This document shows positions 24,940 through 34,016 of a DNA stretch of 64,000 nt, in pieces. The translations under genes and the position numbers were made by a program. Numbering within the stretch: the stretch's first letter is position 1; every line of letters begins with the position of its first letter. Under the pieces are notes generated by a model, which was not told the origin of the DNA, did not search any database, and saw only the letters and a list, made by a program, of their open reading frames with translations. This DNA is from Bradyrhizobium sp. SZCCT0153 (GTDB lineage Bacteria; Pseudomonadota; Alphaproteobacteria; Rhizobiales; Xanthobacteraceae): contig NZ_JAFCKS010000001.1 in assembly GCF_018129995.1 (NCBI RefSeq), positions 531,001 to 595,000 of the forward strand, given 5' to 3'.

Positions 24940-27099
24940 ATGCCTCGCGACAGCGACAAAGACAACGATTCCCGCGGCCGGCGAGGCCCGGCCAAAGGTC
25001 GCCCGGCCGGAGGCCCGCCCAAGGGCCGGTCCGGCAAGCCGCGCGGCCCCGAGAAGAAATTCGCCAAGCGCGGCCCCGAGGGCAGGGGCGACGCGCGCCC
25101 GCCGCGTGGCGACCGCGACAGCCGCGCGCCCCGCGAGGGTCAACCGGTCCGCCGCCGCGAGGAGGGCGATGCCCCGCGCCGCGACTTCAGCGAGCGTCCG
25201 AAGTTCAAGCGCGACGACCGGCCGCGCGGCGAGGACCGTGGCGAGCGCAGCTTCAAGCCCCGTGGCGACCGCCCGTTTTCCGATCGCAGCTCACGCGATG
25301 GCGGCGATAAGCGGCCGTTCAAGCCGCGTGGCGATCGGCCGTCCTATGGGCGTGACGACCGTCCGCCGCGCAGCCGGGATCGCGACGATTCCCGTCCCGC
25401 GGGCCGGTTCGGCGACAAGAAGTTCGGCGACAAGCGGCCCTACGCACCGCGTGGCGACCGCCCGGAACGCAAGTTCGACGGCGAGCGGAAGTTCTCGCGG
25501 GGTGCACCCGACCGCAGCGACCGCCCGCGCGACTTCGGCGATCGTCCGCGTGGTGAGCGCTCCGATTCAAAACCCTGGCAGAAGCGCGATGCGGCTCCGC
25601 GCGGCGACCGGCCGCCGCGCAAGGATTTCAGCAAGGGCCCGCGCAAGGATTTCGGCGGTCCAGATCGCAGTGGAGACAAGCCCTGGCAGAAGCGCGACGA
25701 TCGGCAAGGTGGTGGCGGTGACCGTCCGCACTTCTCGCGGTCGCGCGACGATCGTGCGTCCGGCGACCGTCCGTTCCGCGATCGGCCCAAATTCGACCGG
25801 CCCAAGTTCGACCGGCCCAAGTTCGATCGCCCGCGCGACGACCGCCCCAAATTCGATCGGCCCCGCCGTGACGGCGACGGCGACCGTGGTGGGCGTGGCG
25901 ACGACCGTCCGAAATTCAATCGCCCGCGCGAGCGCTCGGAAGGCCGCTCCGACTGGCACGAGCATCCGCGCAGCGAAGGCGGGTTTGGCGATCGTCCGCG
26001 CCGCGAAAACGAAGATGAGAGCAGGATCTTCGAGAAGCGTCCCGCCTTCGGCGGCCGCGGCGCCTATCGCAGCCGCGATCGTGACTTTGAGGGAAGGCCG
26101 CGTCGGGAAGAAGAGCCGAAGCCGAAGAAAGCCGGCGAACGCATCGCAAAAGTGCTGTCGCGTGCGGGCCTCGCCTCGCGCCGCGATGCCGAGGAGATGG
26201 TCACGCAGGGCCGCGTCAGCGTCAACGGCCGCGTCATCAACTCGCCCGCACTCGACATCACCTCGAACGATGTCGTCACCGTCGACGGCAAGCCGTTGCC
26301 GGAGCGCGAGCGCACGCGGCTGTTCCTGTATCACAAGCCGCGCGGCCTGATGACGACACATGACGACCCCGAGGGCCGTCCGACCGTGTTCGACAATCTG
26401 CCCGAAGGCCTGCCGCGGCTGATCTCGATCGGCCGGCTCGACTTCAACACCGAGGGCCTGCTGCTGCTCACCAATGATGGCGGGCTCGCGCGCACGCTGG
26501 AGCTGCCGGACACCGGCTGGCTGCGGCGCTACCGCGTCCGCGCCCATGGCGACGTCACCCAGGCCCAGCTCGACGAGCTCAAGAACGGCATCGAGGTCGA
26601 GGGCGTCAAATACGGTCCGATCGACGCCACGCTGGAGCGTGACCAGGGCGCCAATGTCTGGCTGGTGTTCGCGATCCGTGAAGGCAAGAACCGCGAGGTG
26701 CGTAACGTCTGCGCCCATCTCGGGCTCGAGGTGAACCGGCTGATCCGCGTGTCCTACGGCCCGTTCCAGCTCGGCGAAGTCCCCGAAGGCGAGGTCGAGG
26801 AGATCAAGTCGCGCGTGCTGCGCGACCAGCTCGGCGACAAGGTGATCGAGAAGTCCGGCGCGCAGTTCGACGTGCCGCAGAAATCTTCTTCGCAAGACGG
26901 CGAAATGCCGCGCGAGAAGAAGCCCGCCAGCAAGCGCGACGTGATCGCCGACCGCAAGGGCCGCCGCGTGCTGGTGCAGCGCACCGGCAGCGAGGAGGCG
27001 CGCGAGCGCAATGAGGCCGAGGCGAGCGGCTACGGCCCGCCGCGCCGTCCCAAGCGCGGTTATCACGGCAAGCGCGACCTGACGCCGCGGGAGGACTAG
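24940..27099 (+). CDS. RluB/RsuA-type pseudouridine synthase with ~400-residue disordered N-terminus
   Basis: Residues from about 400 form a standard enzyme: an S4 RNA-binding domain (GERIAKVLSRAGLASRRDAE, MVTQGRVSVNGRVIN) followed by the synthase domain with YHKPRGLMTTHDD, the catalytic Asp in SIGRLDFNTEGLLLLTNDGG and KNREVRNVCAHLGLEVNRLI. The family converts uridines of 23S (RluB) or 16S (RsuA) rRNA to pseudouridine. The first ~400 residues are low-complexity, built of Arg, Asp, Gly, Pro, Lys and Phe, with repeats such as RPKFDRPKFDRPKFDRPRDD (about residue 285). This tail resembles RGG-type RNA-binding segments and is far longer than the family needs. The ATG at 24940 gives 719 aa. rsmD follows after 2 nt. 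Confidence 0.93.
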   Translation: MPRDSDKDNDSRGRRGPAKGRPAGGPPKGRSGKPRGPEKKFAKRGPEGRGDARPPRGDRDSRAPREGQPVRRREEGDAPRRDFSERPKFKRDDRPRGEDRGERSFKPRGDRPFSDRSSRDGGDKRPFKPRGDRPSYGRDDRPPRSRDRDDSRPAGRFGDKKFGDKRPYAPRGDRPERKFDGERKFSRGAPDRSDRPRDFGDRPRGERSDSKPWQKRDAAPRGDRPPRKDFSKGPRKDFGGPDRSGDKPWQKRDDRQGGGGDRPHFSRSRDDRASGDRPFRDRPKFDRPKFDRPKFDRPRDDRPKFDRPRRDGDGDRGGRGDDRPKFNRPRERSEGRSDWHEHPRSEGGFGDRPRRENEDESRIFEKRPAFGGRGAYRSRDRDFEGRPRREEEPKPKKAGERIAKVLSRAGLASRRDAEEMVTQGRVSVNGRVINSPALDITSNDVVTVDGKPLPERERTRLFLYHKPRGLMTTHDDPEGRPTVFDNLPEGLPRLISIGRLDFNTEGLLLLTNDGGLARTLELPDTGWLRRYRVRAHGDVTQAQLDELKNGIEVEGVKYGPIDATLERDQGANVWLVFAIREGKNREVRNVCAHLGLEVNRLIRVSYGPFQLGEVPEGEVEEIKSRVLRDQLGDKVIEKSGAQFDVPQKSSSQDGEMPREKKPASKRDVIADRKGRRVLVQRTGSEEARERNEAEASGYGPPRRPKRGYHGKRDLTPRED

Positions 27100-27101
27100 G
27101 C

Positions 27102-27659
27102 TTGCGCGTCGTCGGCGGTCGCTTGAAGGGGCGCAATTTGGCCTCACCGTCCTCGCGCGACATCCGCCCCACGGCGGACCGCTTGCGCGAGTCCGTGTTC
27201 AACATCCTCGTGCACGCCTATGACGATCCGATTTCGGACGCGCGCGTACTCGATCTCTTCGCCGGTACCGGCGCGCTCGGAATCGAGGCGTCGTCACGCG
27301 GTGCAAAGTTCACGCTGTTCGTCGACAACGGCGCGGAAGCGCGCGCGCTGCTGCGCAACAATGTCGAGACGCTCGGCCTCGGCGGCGTCACCAAGGTCTA
27401 TCGCCGTGATGCCACCGATCTCGGCCCTGCGCATCCGGTCGAGCCGTTCTCGCTGGTGTTCCTCGATCCGCCCTATGGCAAAGGCTTTGCGGAGAAGGCG
27501 CTGGCAAGCTTGCGGGACGGCGGCTGGCTCACGCCCGGTGCGCTGCTGGTCGTGGAAGAGGCGAAGTCCGCGCAGTTCGTGACGCCGGAAGGTTTTGAGG
27601 AGCTGGAGCGGCGGGCGTACGACGACACCGAGTTCGTGTTTTTGAAACGCAGCGCGTAA
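27102..27659 (+). CDS. rsmD: 16S rRNA (guanine-966-N2)-methyltransferase
   Basis: RsmD methylates N2 of G966 of 16S rRNA in the 30S particle. The 185-aa protein has RVVGGRLKGRNLASPSSRDI, then RPTADRLRESVFNIL, the SAM-binding VLDLFAGTGALGIEASSRGA (about residues 48-67) and the catalytic LVFLDPPYGKGF (DPPY, about 124-127). The start is TTG at 27102, two bases after the stop of the pseudouridine synthase, so the two rRNA-modifying enzymes are made together. It is convergent with mutL. Confidence 0.95.
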   Translation: MRVVGGRLKGRNLASPSSRDIRPTADRLRESVFNILVHAYDDPISDARVLDLFAGTGALGIEASSRGAKFTLFVDNGAEARALLRNNVETLGLGGVTKVYRRDATDLGPAHPVEPFSLVFLDPPYGKGFAEKALASLRDGGWLTPGALLVVEEAKSAQFVTPEGFEELERRAYDDTEFVFLKRSA

Positions 27660-27660
27660 A

Positions 27661-29472
27661 TCACCTTCGCCCGAACAGCTTCTCGACATCCGACAGCTTC
27701 AGCTCGACATAAGTCGGCCGGCCGTGATTGCACTGGCCGGAGTTTGGCGTCTCCTCCATCTCGCGGAGCAGGGCGTTCATCTCCTCCGGCCGCAGCCGGC
27801 GGCCGGCGCGCACCGAGCCGTGGCAGGCCATTGTCGCAGCGACGTGCATCAGGCGACGTTCAAGAGGAAGGGCTTCGTCCCACTCGGCCATGTGTTCGGA
27901 AAGATCGCGCAAGAGCCCGCCCGCGTTGGTCTTGCCGAGCAGCGACGGCGTCTCGCGCACCGCGACCGCGCCCGGGCCGAAGGATTCGATCGCGAGGCCG
28001 AACGATGCCAGCTCCTCGCTGCGCTCCAGCAGGCGCTCGACCGTGGCCTCGTCCATCTCGACGATCTCGGGGATCAGGAGGATCTGCCGCTGCACGCCGT
28101 TGGCGGCGAGCGACGCCTTCAGCCGTTCATAGACGATGCGCTCATGCGCGGCATGCTGGTCGACGATGATCAGGCCGTCGCGGGTCTGCGAGACGATGTA
28201 GGTCTCGTGGATCTGGGTGCGCGCCGCACCGAGCGGGCGATCGACCAGGTCGCTGACGGGCTGCGTTTCGAACCGGACGTCTGCGCTCGGCGCGCCGACG
28301 TCGAATGCGGCCTGTGACCGCTCGGCGAAGGCGGGCGCGGCGGAGCGGTCGAATGACGGCGTCGGCGCGACCGGGGCGGATGGCGAGGCCCGCCAGTCCC
28401 AGCTCGCCGGCCGTGGCGTGAATGCAGGCCGGAACGAGGACAATGCGCTGTCGCCGCTATTGGCGGCGGTGCGCCGGCCCTCGCGCGCGAGCCCTTCCTT
28501 CAATCCGTGCACGATCAGCGCGCGCACGAGGCCGGCATTGCGGAAGCGCACCTCGGTCTTGGCCGGATGCACGTTGGCGTCGACCTCGCGCGGGTCGAGC
28601 GTGACGAACAGCGCCACCACCGGATGGCGGTCGCGCGGCAGATAGTCGGAATAGGCCGCGCGTACCGCCCCTAAGATCAGCTTGTCGCGCACCGGACGGC
28701 CGTTGACGAAGAGGTATTGCCCGAGTGCGTTGGCTTTCGTCAGCGCCGGCGCCGCGGCATAGCCGGCGACCACCACGCCCTCGCGCTCGGCGTGTACCTC
28801 GATGGCGTGGCTGCGAAACTCCGCGCCCAGGATATCGCCGAGCCGCGTCAGCCGTCCGGCGGCGCCGGGCAGGGCCGCAGCCCAGGTCACCGGCGCTCGC
28901 TCTTCGCCGGCAAGCGTAAAGGCGACGTCTGGCCGCGCCATCGCCAGCCGCCGCACCACCTCGCGGATAGCCTCCGCCTCGGTGCGGTCGGTCTTCAGAA
29001 ACTTCAGCCGCGCCGGCGTCGCATAGAAGAGGTCGCTGACCTCCACCCGCGTGCCATGCGCCAGCGCAGCCGGCATGATCTCGGACTTGTCGCCGCCCTC
29101 GACGGTCAGCGCCCAGGCATGCGGCTCGCTCGCATGCCGTGTGGTGATGGAGAGACGAGCCACCGAGCCGATCGAGGGCAGCGCCTCGCCGCGGAATCCG
29201 AGCGTGCGAATCTGGAGCAGGTCCTCGTCGTCGAGCTTGGAGGTCGCATGGCGCTCGACCGCGAGTGCGAGATCTTTTGCGGTCATACCGCCGCCGTCAT
29301 CGGTGATGCCGATCCGCCGCCGGCCGCCGCCGTCGGTGAAGACGTCGATCCGGCTCGCGCCGGCATCGATCGCGTTCTCGACGAGTTCCTTGACCACACT
29401 CGCCGGACGCTCGACCACCTCGCCGGCGGCGATGCGGTTGACGATTTGCTCTGGAAGCTGGCGGACGGGCAT
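27661..29472 (-). CDS. mutL: DNA mismatch repair protein MutL
   Basis: MutL links mismatch recognition by MutS to strand removal. The 603-aa protein has the GHKL ATPase with [47 protein letters not shown] (about residues 57-63), [16 protein letters not shown] and [20 protein letters not shown]. The C-terminal dimerisation domain has [20 protein letters not shown] followed by [10 protein letters not shown], the QHAxHER part of the MutL endonuclease region. The end [20 protein letters not shown] is typical, with the CxHGRP zinc-site motif. Length is normal. Confidence 0.97.
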   Translation of the reverse strand: MPVRQLPEQIVNRIAAGEVVERPASVVKELVENAIDAGASRIDVFTDGGGRRRIGITDDGGGMTAKDLALAVERHATSKLDDEDLLQIRTLGFRGEALPSIGSVARLSITTRHASEPHAWALTVEGGDKSEIMPAALAHGTRVEVSDLFYATPARLKFLKTDRTEAEAIREVVRRLAMARPDVAFTLAGEERAPVTWAAALPGAAGRLTRLGDILGAEFRSHAIEVHAEREGVVVAGYAAAPALTKANALGQYLFVNGRPVRDKLILGAVRAAYSDYLPRDRHPVVALFVTLDPREVDANVHPAKTEVRFRNAGLVRALIVHGLKEGLAREGRRTAANSGDSALSSFRPAFTPRPASWDWRASPSAPVAPTPSFDRSAAPAFAERSQAAFDVGAPSADVRFETQPVSDLVDRPLGAARTQIHETYIVSQTRDGLIIVDQHAAHERIVYERLKASLAANGVQRQILLIPEIVEMDEATVERLLERSEELASFGLAIESFGPGAVAVRETPSLLGKTNAGGLLRDLSEHMAEWDEALPLERRLMHVAATMACHGSVRAGRRLRPEEMNALLREMEETPNSGQCNHGRPTYVELKLSDVEKLFGRR

Positions 29473-29702
29473 GGTCTGGTTCTTGGATTCGCTGGACGCG
29501 CTATTCTATGCCGTGTTGCGTCAAAAGCATGTGCCAAGCAACAGGCAACCTGGTCCGCTGGGGAGTGTTGTGGACGATTGCGCTGAAGCCATTGGACGTT
29601 CGAGCAAATCGCGTCGGCCGCCCTCCTCCCTCAGTCCTGATTGTGGGGCGCCGGGCAGCGGTGTAGCATCGTGAAAAAATGGCAACAGGACGGGAGGACG
29701 CC

Positions 29703-30020
29703 ATGTGCCATCTCTTCGCGCACCAGCCCCAACGTGACTACGAGTCCCAGACCCGTTCCTTGCGGATCGGCGGGCACTGCACCTCCATCCGGCTGGAAAT
29801 GGCGTTCTGGGATACGCTGGAGGAGATCGCGGCCAAGGAGAACATGAGCGTCGGGAAATTCCTCACGACGCTCTACAACGAGGTGCTCGACCATCACGGC
29901 GAGGTCAATAATTTCGCCTCGCTGCTGCGATGCTCCTGCCTGATCTATCGATCTCGGAGCGTGGCGCCGGTGCAGGAGTTCAAGGGAACAGTCGCGCCTA
30001 TGCTCGACGCGGCCGAATAG
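29703..30020 (+). CDS. Ribbon-helix-helix domain protein
   Basis: A 105-aa protein with a RHH_4-type domain: TRSLRIGGHCTSIRLEMAFW (strand plus helix), then DTLEEIAAKENMSVGKFLTT and LYNEVLDHHGEVNNFASLLR. Such domains dimerise and bind DNA through the N-terminal strand, so it is probably a repressor. The ATG at 29703 has GGGAGG about 5 nt upstream. It is a single gene divergent from mutL. Its target is unknown. Confidence 0.85.
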   Translation: MCHLFAHQPQRDYESQTRSLRIGGHCTSIRLEMAFWDTLEEIAAKENMSVGKFLTTLYNEVLDHHGEVNNFASLLRCSCLIYRSRSVAPVQEFKGTVAPMLDAAE

Positions 30021-30090
30021 CGGCTACAGCGAGAGCCGGCACCCGCAATTCCAACGTCGTCCTGTCGAACGTGCTCGGCCTGCATGGTTC

Positions 30091-30185
30091 GAGACGCCCG
30101 CTTTGGCGGGCTCCTCACCATGAGGGTCTGATATCTCGCCGCAAAACCAGACCTCATCCTGAGGGCCCGCCGGAGCGGGCGTCTC
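30091..30185. repeat. Long imperfect palindromic repeat
   Basis: Outer arms GAGACGCCCGCT (30091-30102) and AGCGGGCGTCTC (30174-30185) pair perfectly. Inner arms around CTCACCATGAGGGTCTG and CAGACCTCATCCTGAGG pair imperfectly. This GAGACGC...CTCACCATGAGG...GACCTCATCCTGAGG layout is a familiar dispersed element in Bradyrhizobium. It lies in the 223-nt gap between two converging genes and may form a large hairpin that ends transcription. Confidence 0.85.
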
Positions 30186-30243
30186 GATGGATGGCCACGG
30201 GCGAACTTCCTGCCAAGTTCTTCCATGCGAGGACTGCGAGAGA

Positions 30244-31812
30244 TCAAATCTCCTTCTTCTGCATCGCGCCGGCGATGTAATCCGCCTGCCGGATCGCCAG
30301 CGCGACGATCGTCAGCGTCGGGTTGCAGGCCGCGCCGCTGGTGAACTGGCTGCCGTCGGAGACGAACAAATTCTTGACGTCGTGGCTCTGCCCGTACTTG
30401 TTGACCACGCCGTCGCGCGGCTTCTCGCTCATCCGGTTGGTGCCGAGATTGTGGGTGCTCGGATAGGGCGGCGTCGGATAGGTCACGGTGGCGCCGACGG
30501 CGTCATAGACGGCGGCGCCCTGCTTGTAGGCGTGCGCGCGCATCGCGAGGTCGTTGGGATGGTCGTCGAAATGCACGCTTGCCACCGGCTGGCCGAACTT
30601 GTCCTTTACGACCGGGTCGAGCGTGATGCGGTTGGTCTCCTGCGGCATGTCCTCGCCCACCAGCCACATGCCGGCCATCCGTGGATAACCATCAAGCGCT
30701 GCGGTGAACGGACGTCCCCAGGCGCCGGGATTGAGGAACGCCGCCATGAAGGGCAGGCCGATCGAGAGCGTCTCCATCTCGTAGCCGCCAACGAAGCCGC
30801 GCTTCGGGTTGTTGGCCGCCTCGTCGCGGATGATCCCGGCCATGGTGGTGCCGCGATACATGTGCACCGACTTCTCGAATACGGCATAGACGCTGCCGGT
30901 CATGTGCCGCATGTAGTTGCGGCCGACCTGGCCCGATGAATTGCCAAGGCCGTCGGGGAACATGGTCGAGGCACTGTTGAGCAGCAGCCGCGGGCTTTCG
31001 ATCGAATTGCCAGCCACCGCGACGATGCGCGCCTTCTGGCGTTGCATCGCGCCGCTCTCGTCGGCATAGACCACGCCGGTGACCTTGCCGCTCGCATCAT
31101 GCTCGATCTTGACCGCCATGCTGCCGGGGCGAACCTCGAGATTGCCGGTCGCCTCCCCCTTGGGGATCTCGGTGTAGAGCGTCGACCATTTCGCGCCGGA
31201 TTTGCAGCCCTGGAAGCAGAAGCCGATCTGCTGGCAGGCGCCGCGACCGTCGCGCGGCTGGCTGTTGATCGCCATGTTGCCGGTGTGCACGGTCTTGTAG
31301 CCGAGCTTCTTGGCGCCGGCTTCGAGCACCTTGAAGTTATTGTTGCCGGGAAGTCCGGGAATGCCGTTGGTGCGGGTCACGCCCATCTTGTTCTCGGCCT
31401 TGGCGTACCACGGCTCGATCTCCGCAAGCGTCACCGGCCAGTCCAGGAGGTTGGCGCCGGGGAGATTGCCGTAGGTGCTCTTGACCCTGAACTCGTGCTC
31501 GTCGAAGCGCAGCGAGGCTCCGGCCCAATGGGTCGTGGAGCCGCCAACCGCCTTGACGATCCAGGCGGGGAGGCCCGAGAAGTCCTTGGCGACGCGCCAT
31601 GTTCCCGACGTGGTGCGCGCGTCGGTCCAGGCGAGTTGCGAGAAGCTCTCCCACTCGTCGTTGACGAAGTCCTGGTTCTCGATGCGGGGACCTGCTTCGA
31701 GAATGACGACCTTGACGCCCTTCTGCGCGAGCTCGTTGCCCAGCGTGCCGCCGCCGGCGCCGGAGCCGACGATCACCACAACGCTGGAATCGTTCAGATC
31801 GAATTTTGGCAT
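30244..31812 (-). CDS. GMC-family FAD-dependent dehydrogenase, large subunit
   Basis: A 522-aa flavoprotein of the gluconate/glucose/fructose dehydrogenase type. It has the FAD-binding VVVIVGSGAGGGTLGNELAQ followed by KGVKVVILEAGPR, VKAVGGSTTHWAGASLRFDE, a cysteine cluster (ACQQIGFCFQGCKSGAKW) like the region that holds an Fe-S cluster in related dehydrogenases, and the catalytic His/Asn pair (STHNLGTNRMS and AACNPTLTIVALAIR). It has no export signal. Family members leave the cell folded, carried by a Tat-targeted small subunit, which is encoded 30 nt upstream here. Ribosome-binding site AGGAG. It should oxidise a sugar or other alcohol in the periplasm and pass electrons to cytochrome c. The substrate is unknown. 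Confidence 0.88.
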   Translation of the reverse strand: MPKFDLNDSSVVVIVGSGAGGGTLGNELAQKGVKVVILEAGPRIENQDFVNDEWESFSQLAWTDARTTSGTWRVAKDFSGLPAWIVKAVGGSTTHWAGASLRFDEHEFRVKSTYGNLPGANLLDWPVTLAEIEPWYAKAENKMGVTRTNGIPGLPGNNNFKVLEAGAKKLGYKTVHTGNMAINSQPRDGRGACQQIGFCFQGCKSGAKWSTLYTEIPKGEATGNLEVRPGSMAVKIEHDASGKVTGVVYADESGAMQRQKARIVAVAGNSIESPRLLLNSASTMFPDGLGNSSGQVGRNYMRHMTGSVYAVFEKSVHMYRGTTMAGIIRDEAANNPKRGFVGGYEMETLSIGLPFMAAFLNPGAWGRPFTAALDGYPRMAGMWLVGEDMPQETNRITLDPVVKDKFGQPVASVHFDDHPNDLAMRAHAYKQGAAVYDAVGATVTYPTPPYPSTHNLGTNRMSEKPRDGVVNKYGQSHDVKNLFVSDGSQFTSGAACNPTLTIVALAIRQADYIAGAMQKKEI

Positions 31813-31842
31813 CTGCGTTCTCCTGAACCGTTGGGGTGGGCT

Positions 31843-32391
31843 TTAAGCCTTCGGCAGCCAGTCGATGTCGGCGAAGCCGCGATTGATGTAGCCGCCGTGC
31901 TCGGCGGAGGAGCCTTCGTATCCGAACCGCGGCCAGACCTCTTTCTGGTTGTAGAGCGACACGATCAGGTCGCCTCGCACCTTCTGGAAGAAGTCGCTCT
32001 GCTCGATCTCCTTCAGGAGCACCACGCGGTCGGCTTCCCAGGGCACCTCGGCGTAAGCCACCTTGTGGCGATCCCGCGCGTTCTGATCGAGCCGCGTGAT
32101 GCCGTCGCTGATCAGCGACTTGACGGCGGAATCCTTGGCCGCCTTGCCATCCCACGGCTTGATCGCGGTGATGTAGTAGCTGTCGCCGAGGACGTCGTGC
32201 GGATAGATGTCGCGCGCGACCTTCAGCAGCGTTTTCATCGTCGCGGGAGAGAGCGTGCTGGCCTCATCGGCCCAGGCACCCTCGATGCTGACGGCGACGC
32301 TGGTCGCAACGGCCGCGACCGGCACGGCGGTTGCGGCGCCCTTGAGAAAGACGCGGCGGCTATGCTTGCTTCGACGATCGACTTCTCTCAT
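31843..32391 (-). CDS. Gluconate 2-dehydrogenase subunit 3 family protein (Tat-exported)
   Basis: A 182-aa small subunit with a twin-arginine signal (HSRRVFLKGAATAVPVAAVA). The mature part has LSPATMKTLLKVARDIYPHD, a segment of the subunit 3 family, and KAAKDSAVKSLISDGITRLD. Its role is to escort and stabilise the GMC flavoprotein through the Tat system and hold it at the membrane. GGAGG precedes the ATG at 32391. It lies between the VOC gene and the flavoprotein gene in one operon. Confidence 0.87.
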   Translation of the reverse strand: MREVDRRSKHSRRVFLKGAATAVPVAAVATSVAVSIEGAWADEASTLSPATMKTLLKVARDIYPHDVLGDSYYITAIKPWDGKAAKDSAVKSLISDGITRLDQNARDRHKVAYAEVPWEADRVVLLKEIEQSDFFQKVRGDLIVSLYNQKEVWPRFGYEGSSAEHGGYINRGFADIDWLPKA

Positions 32392-32434
32392 GGGTTCCTC
32401 CGTGGATTTTTGTGATTTGGATTTTTTGATTTGG

Positions 32435-32830
32435 TTAGTTGAAGCGTCCGCCCCGCTGGATCACTTCGATCTTGTAGCCATCGGGATCACTGACGAAGAA
32501 GAAGCGCGCCAGCGTTTTGCCGTCGTGCTTGAAGTCACGCAGCGGCCCCGGTGCGAGCTTCTCGCGCTCGAAACGGACATGCTCGGCCTCGAGGTCCTCG
32601 ACCACCACGGCGAGATGGCCGTAGCCGTCGCCGAGCGCGTACGCTTCCTTGCGATCGAAATTGACCGTCAGCTCGACTTCGAAAGGTGAGGAGGGATGAC
32701 GCAGATAGATGAGGGCAAAGTCCGCGAATTTCAGATGGTCCGCGACCTCGAGGCCAAAGGCGCGTCTGTAGAAATCGAGCGAGCGTTCCTCATCCAGCAC
32801 GCGGATCATGGAATGGACGGGCTTGGCCAT
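32435..32830 (-). CDS. VOC superfamily protein (glyoxalase I-like)
   Basis: A 131-aa two-module VOC protein close to lactoylglutathione lyase: VHSMIRVLDEERSLDFYRRA, FGLEVADHLKFADFALIYLR, FEVELTVNFDRKEAYALGDG, YGHLAVVVEDLEAEHVRFER and ARFFFVSDPDGYKIEVIQRG. Metal-ligand positions of glyoxalase I (His near the start, Glu in FEVELT, His in GHLAV, Glu in KIEVIQ) are all present, so it may be a true lyase or isomerase. It starts directly after the cytochrome c stop and is in the dehydrogenase operon. Its link to the oxidation product is inference. Confidence 0.88.
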   Translation of the reverse strand: MAKPVHSMIRVLDEERSLDFYRRAFGLEVADHLKFADFALIYLRHPSSPFEVELTVNFDRKEAYALGDGYGHLAVVVEDLEAEHVRFEREKLAPGPLRDFKHDGKTLARFFFVSDPDGYKIEVIQRGGRFN

Positions 32831-33217
32831 TCAATTCAGCTCCTTGAGGTAGGCGATGATGGCTGAGCGCGTCTCCGGTTTTGCCTGCCGATAGGCCATG
32901 ACCACGCCGGGAATGACGGCCTGCGGATTGGCCAGCCAGGCGTCGAGCTTCGCCTCGTCCCAGGCGAAGTCAGCTTTGGCGAGGCCATCTGAATAATGAA
33001 AACCTTCGACCTTTCCGGCGGGCCGGCCGACGATCTTCACCAGCGGCGGGCCCTGCCGTACCGGTTCTGACAGGTTCGTGGTGTGGCACACCGCGCATTG
33101 CTGCTTGAACAGTGTCGCGCCATCGGGCGGCTTTGCGGCCGGCAAGGGCATTTGCGCGTCGGCAACCCGCACAATCAGCACCATCGCGGTGCACAATCCC
33201 AGCACGACTGCACGCAT
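32831..33217 (-). CDS. Periplasmic mono-haem cytochrome c
   Basis: A 128-aa protein with a signal peptide (MRAVVLGLCTAMVLIVRVAD, then AQ) and one haem site, CAVCH, in TLFKQQCAVCHTTN. The distal Met is probably in PGVVMAYRQ. It is a class I cytochrome c, the likely electron acceptor of the dehydrogenase encoded downstream. Related dehydrogenases use a large triple-haem cytochrome, so a single-haem partner is unusual. The ATG at 33217 was chosen because it begins the signal peptide; ATGs at 33235 and 33259 are in frame. It is the first gene of the operon. Confidence 0.87.
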   Translation of the reverse strand: MRAVVLGLCTAMVLIVRVADAQMPLPAAKPPDGATLFKQQCAVCHTTNLSEPVRQGPPLVKIVGRPAGKVEGFHYSDGLAKADFAWDEAKLDAWLANPQAVIPGVVMAYRQAKPETRSAIIAYLKELN

Positions 33218-33479
33218 CGCCAAGAGCTCGCCCATCCACGTCAAATTCAGCGTGCGCAAACTCTAGGCGCCGCCAAACATGCGGTGGTAGTAGCGGGCTA
33301 TTTTGCTGCAAGCGGAGATACTCGCGGGTCATGACGTTCCGCGCTGCCGCATATGCGGAGCACAATTCCGCGAAACCGCCTCGAAATCCCTAAGCGATGA
33401 CCACACGAGGCGGATTGCATCGCAATCGCGCCGTTCGATCGCTCTACACGATGAAGTTTCGTGGTCAGCGTCCGGTCGA

Positions 33480-33902
33480 TCAGTCGTCGAAACCGCGGCC
33501 GCCGCCGCGTCCGGCCTTGATGTCGCTGCGGCGCTTCTTGCCCTCGAGGCGGCGCTGCTTGGAGCCAAACGTCGGCTTTGTCGCACGCCGCGGCGTCGGG
33601 CGTATCATCGCCTCGCTCAGGATATCGACGAGCCGGTCAATGGCGTCCTGGCGATTGCGCTCCTGGGTACGGAAGCGCTGGGCGTGGATCACGATGACGC
33701 CGTCCTTGGTCATGCGCTGGCCGGCAATGCGGGCGAGCCGGATCGCGGCGTCCTCCGGAAGGGTCAACTTGCGCGTGTCGAAGCGCAATTGAGCCGAGGT
33801 CGCGACCTTGTTGACGTTCTGCCCGCCCGGGCCGGAAGCGCGGACGAAGCCGATCTCGATGTCGTCCTCGTCGATAACGAGATCGCGGGATATCCGCAGC
33901 AT
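33480..33902 (-). CDS. arfB: Ribosome rescue peptidyl-tRNA hydrolase ArfB
   Basis: ArfB (YaeJ) frees stalled ribosomes lacking a stop codon by hydrolysing peptidyl-tRNA. The 140-aa protein has the release-factor motif ASGPGGQNVNKVATSAQLRF (GGQ about residues 26-28) and the basic C-terminal tail (RPTPRRATKPTFGSKQRRLE, then GKKRRSDIKAG) that sits in the mRNA channel. Both features separate it from true release factors. It is a single gene after the M16 operon terminator. Confidence 0.94.
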   Translation of the reverse strand: MLRISRDLVIDEDDIEIGFVRASGPGGQNVNKVATSAQLRFDTRKLTLPEDAAIRLARIAGQRMTKDGVIVIHAQRFRTQERNRQDAIDRLVDILSEAMIRPTPRRATKPTFGSKQRRLEGKKRRSDIKAGRGGGRGFDD

Positions 33903-33973
33903 GGTGGCACCATTCGTGATGCCCGGACATATCCCGGACGTCTACATTGGGCAATGGTGCACCGTGGAAATGC

Positions 33974-33999
33974 AAATGGCCGGGCGAGCCCGGCCATTT
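33974..33999 (-). terminator. Hairpin after the M16 peptidase operon
   Basis: Perfect 12-bp stem AAATGGCCGGGC / GCCCGGCCATTT with a two-base loop, lying between the stop of the non-catalytic M16 gene (34017) and arfB. It has T residues on the minus-strand side of the stem, suiting termination of the operon, though no long T run follows. Confidence 0.6.
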
Positions 34000-34016
34000 C
34001 AGGACATTTCAGGGCG

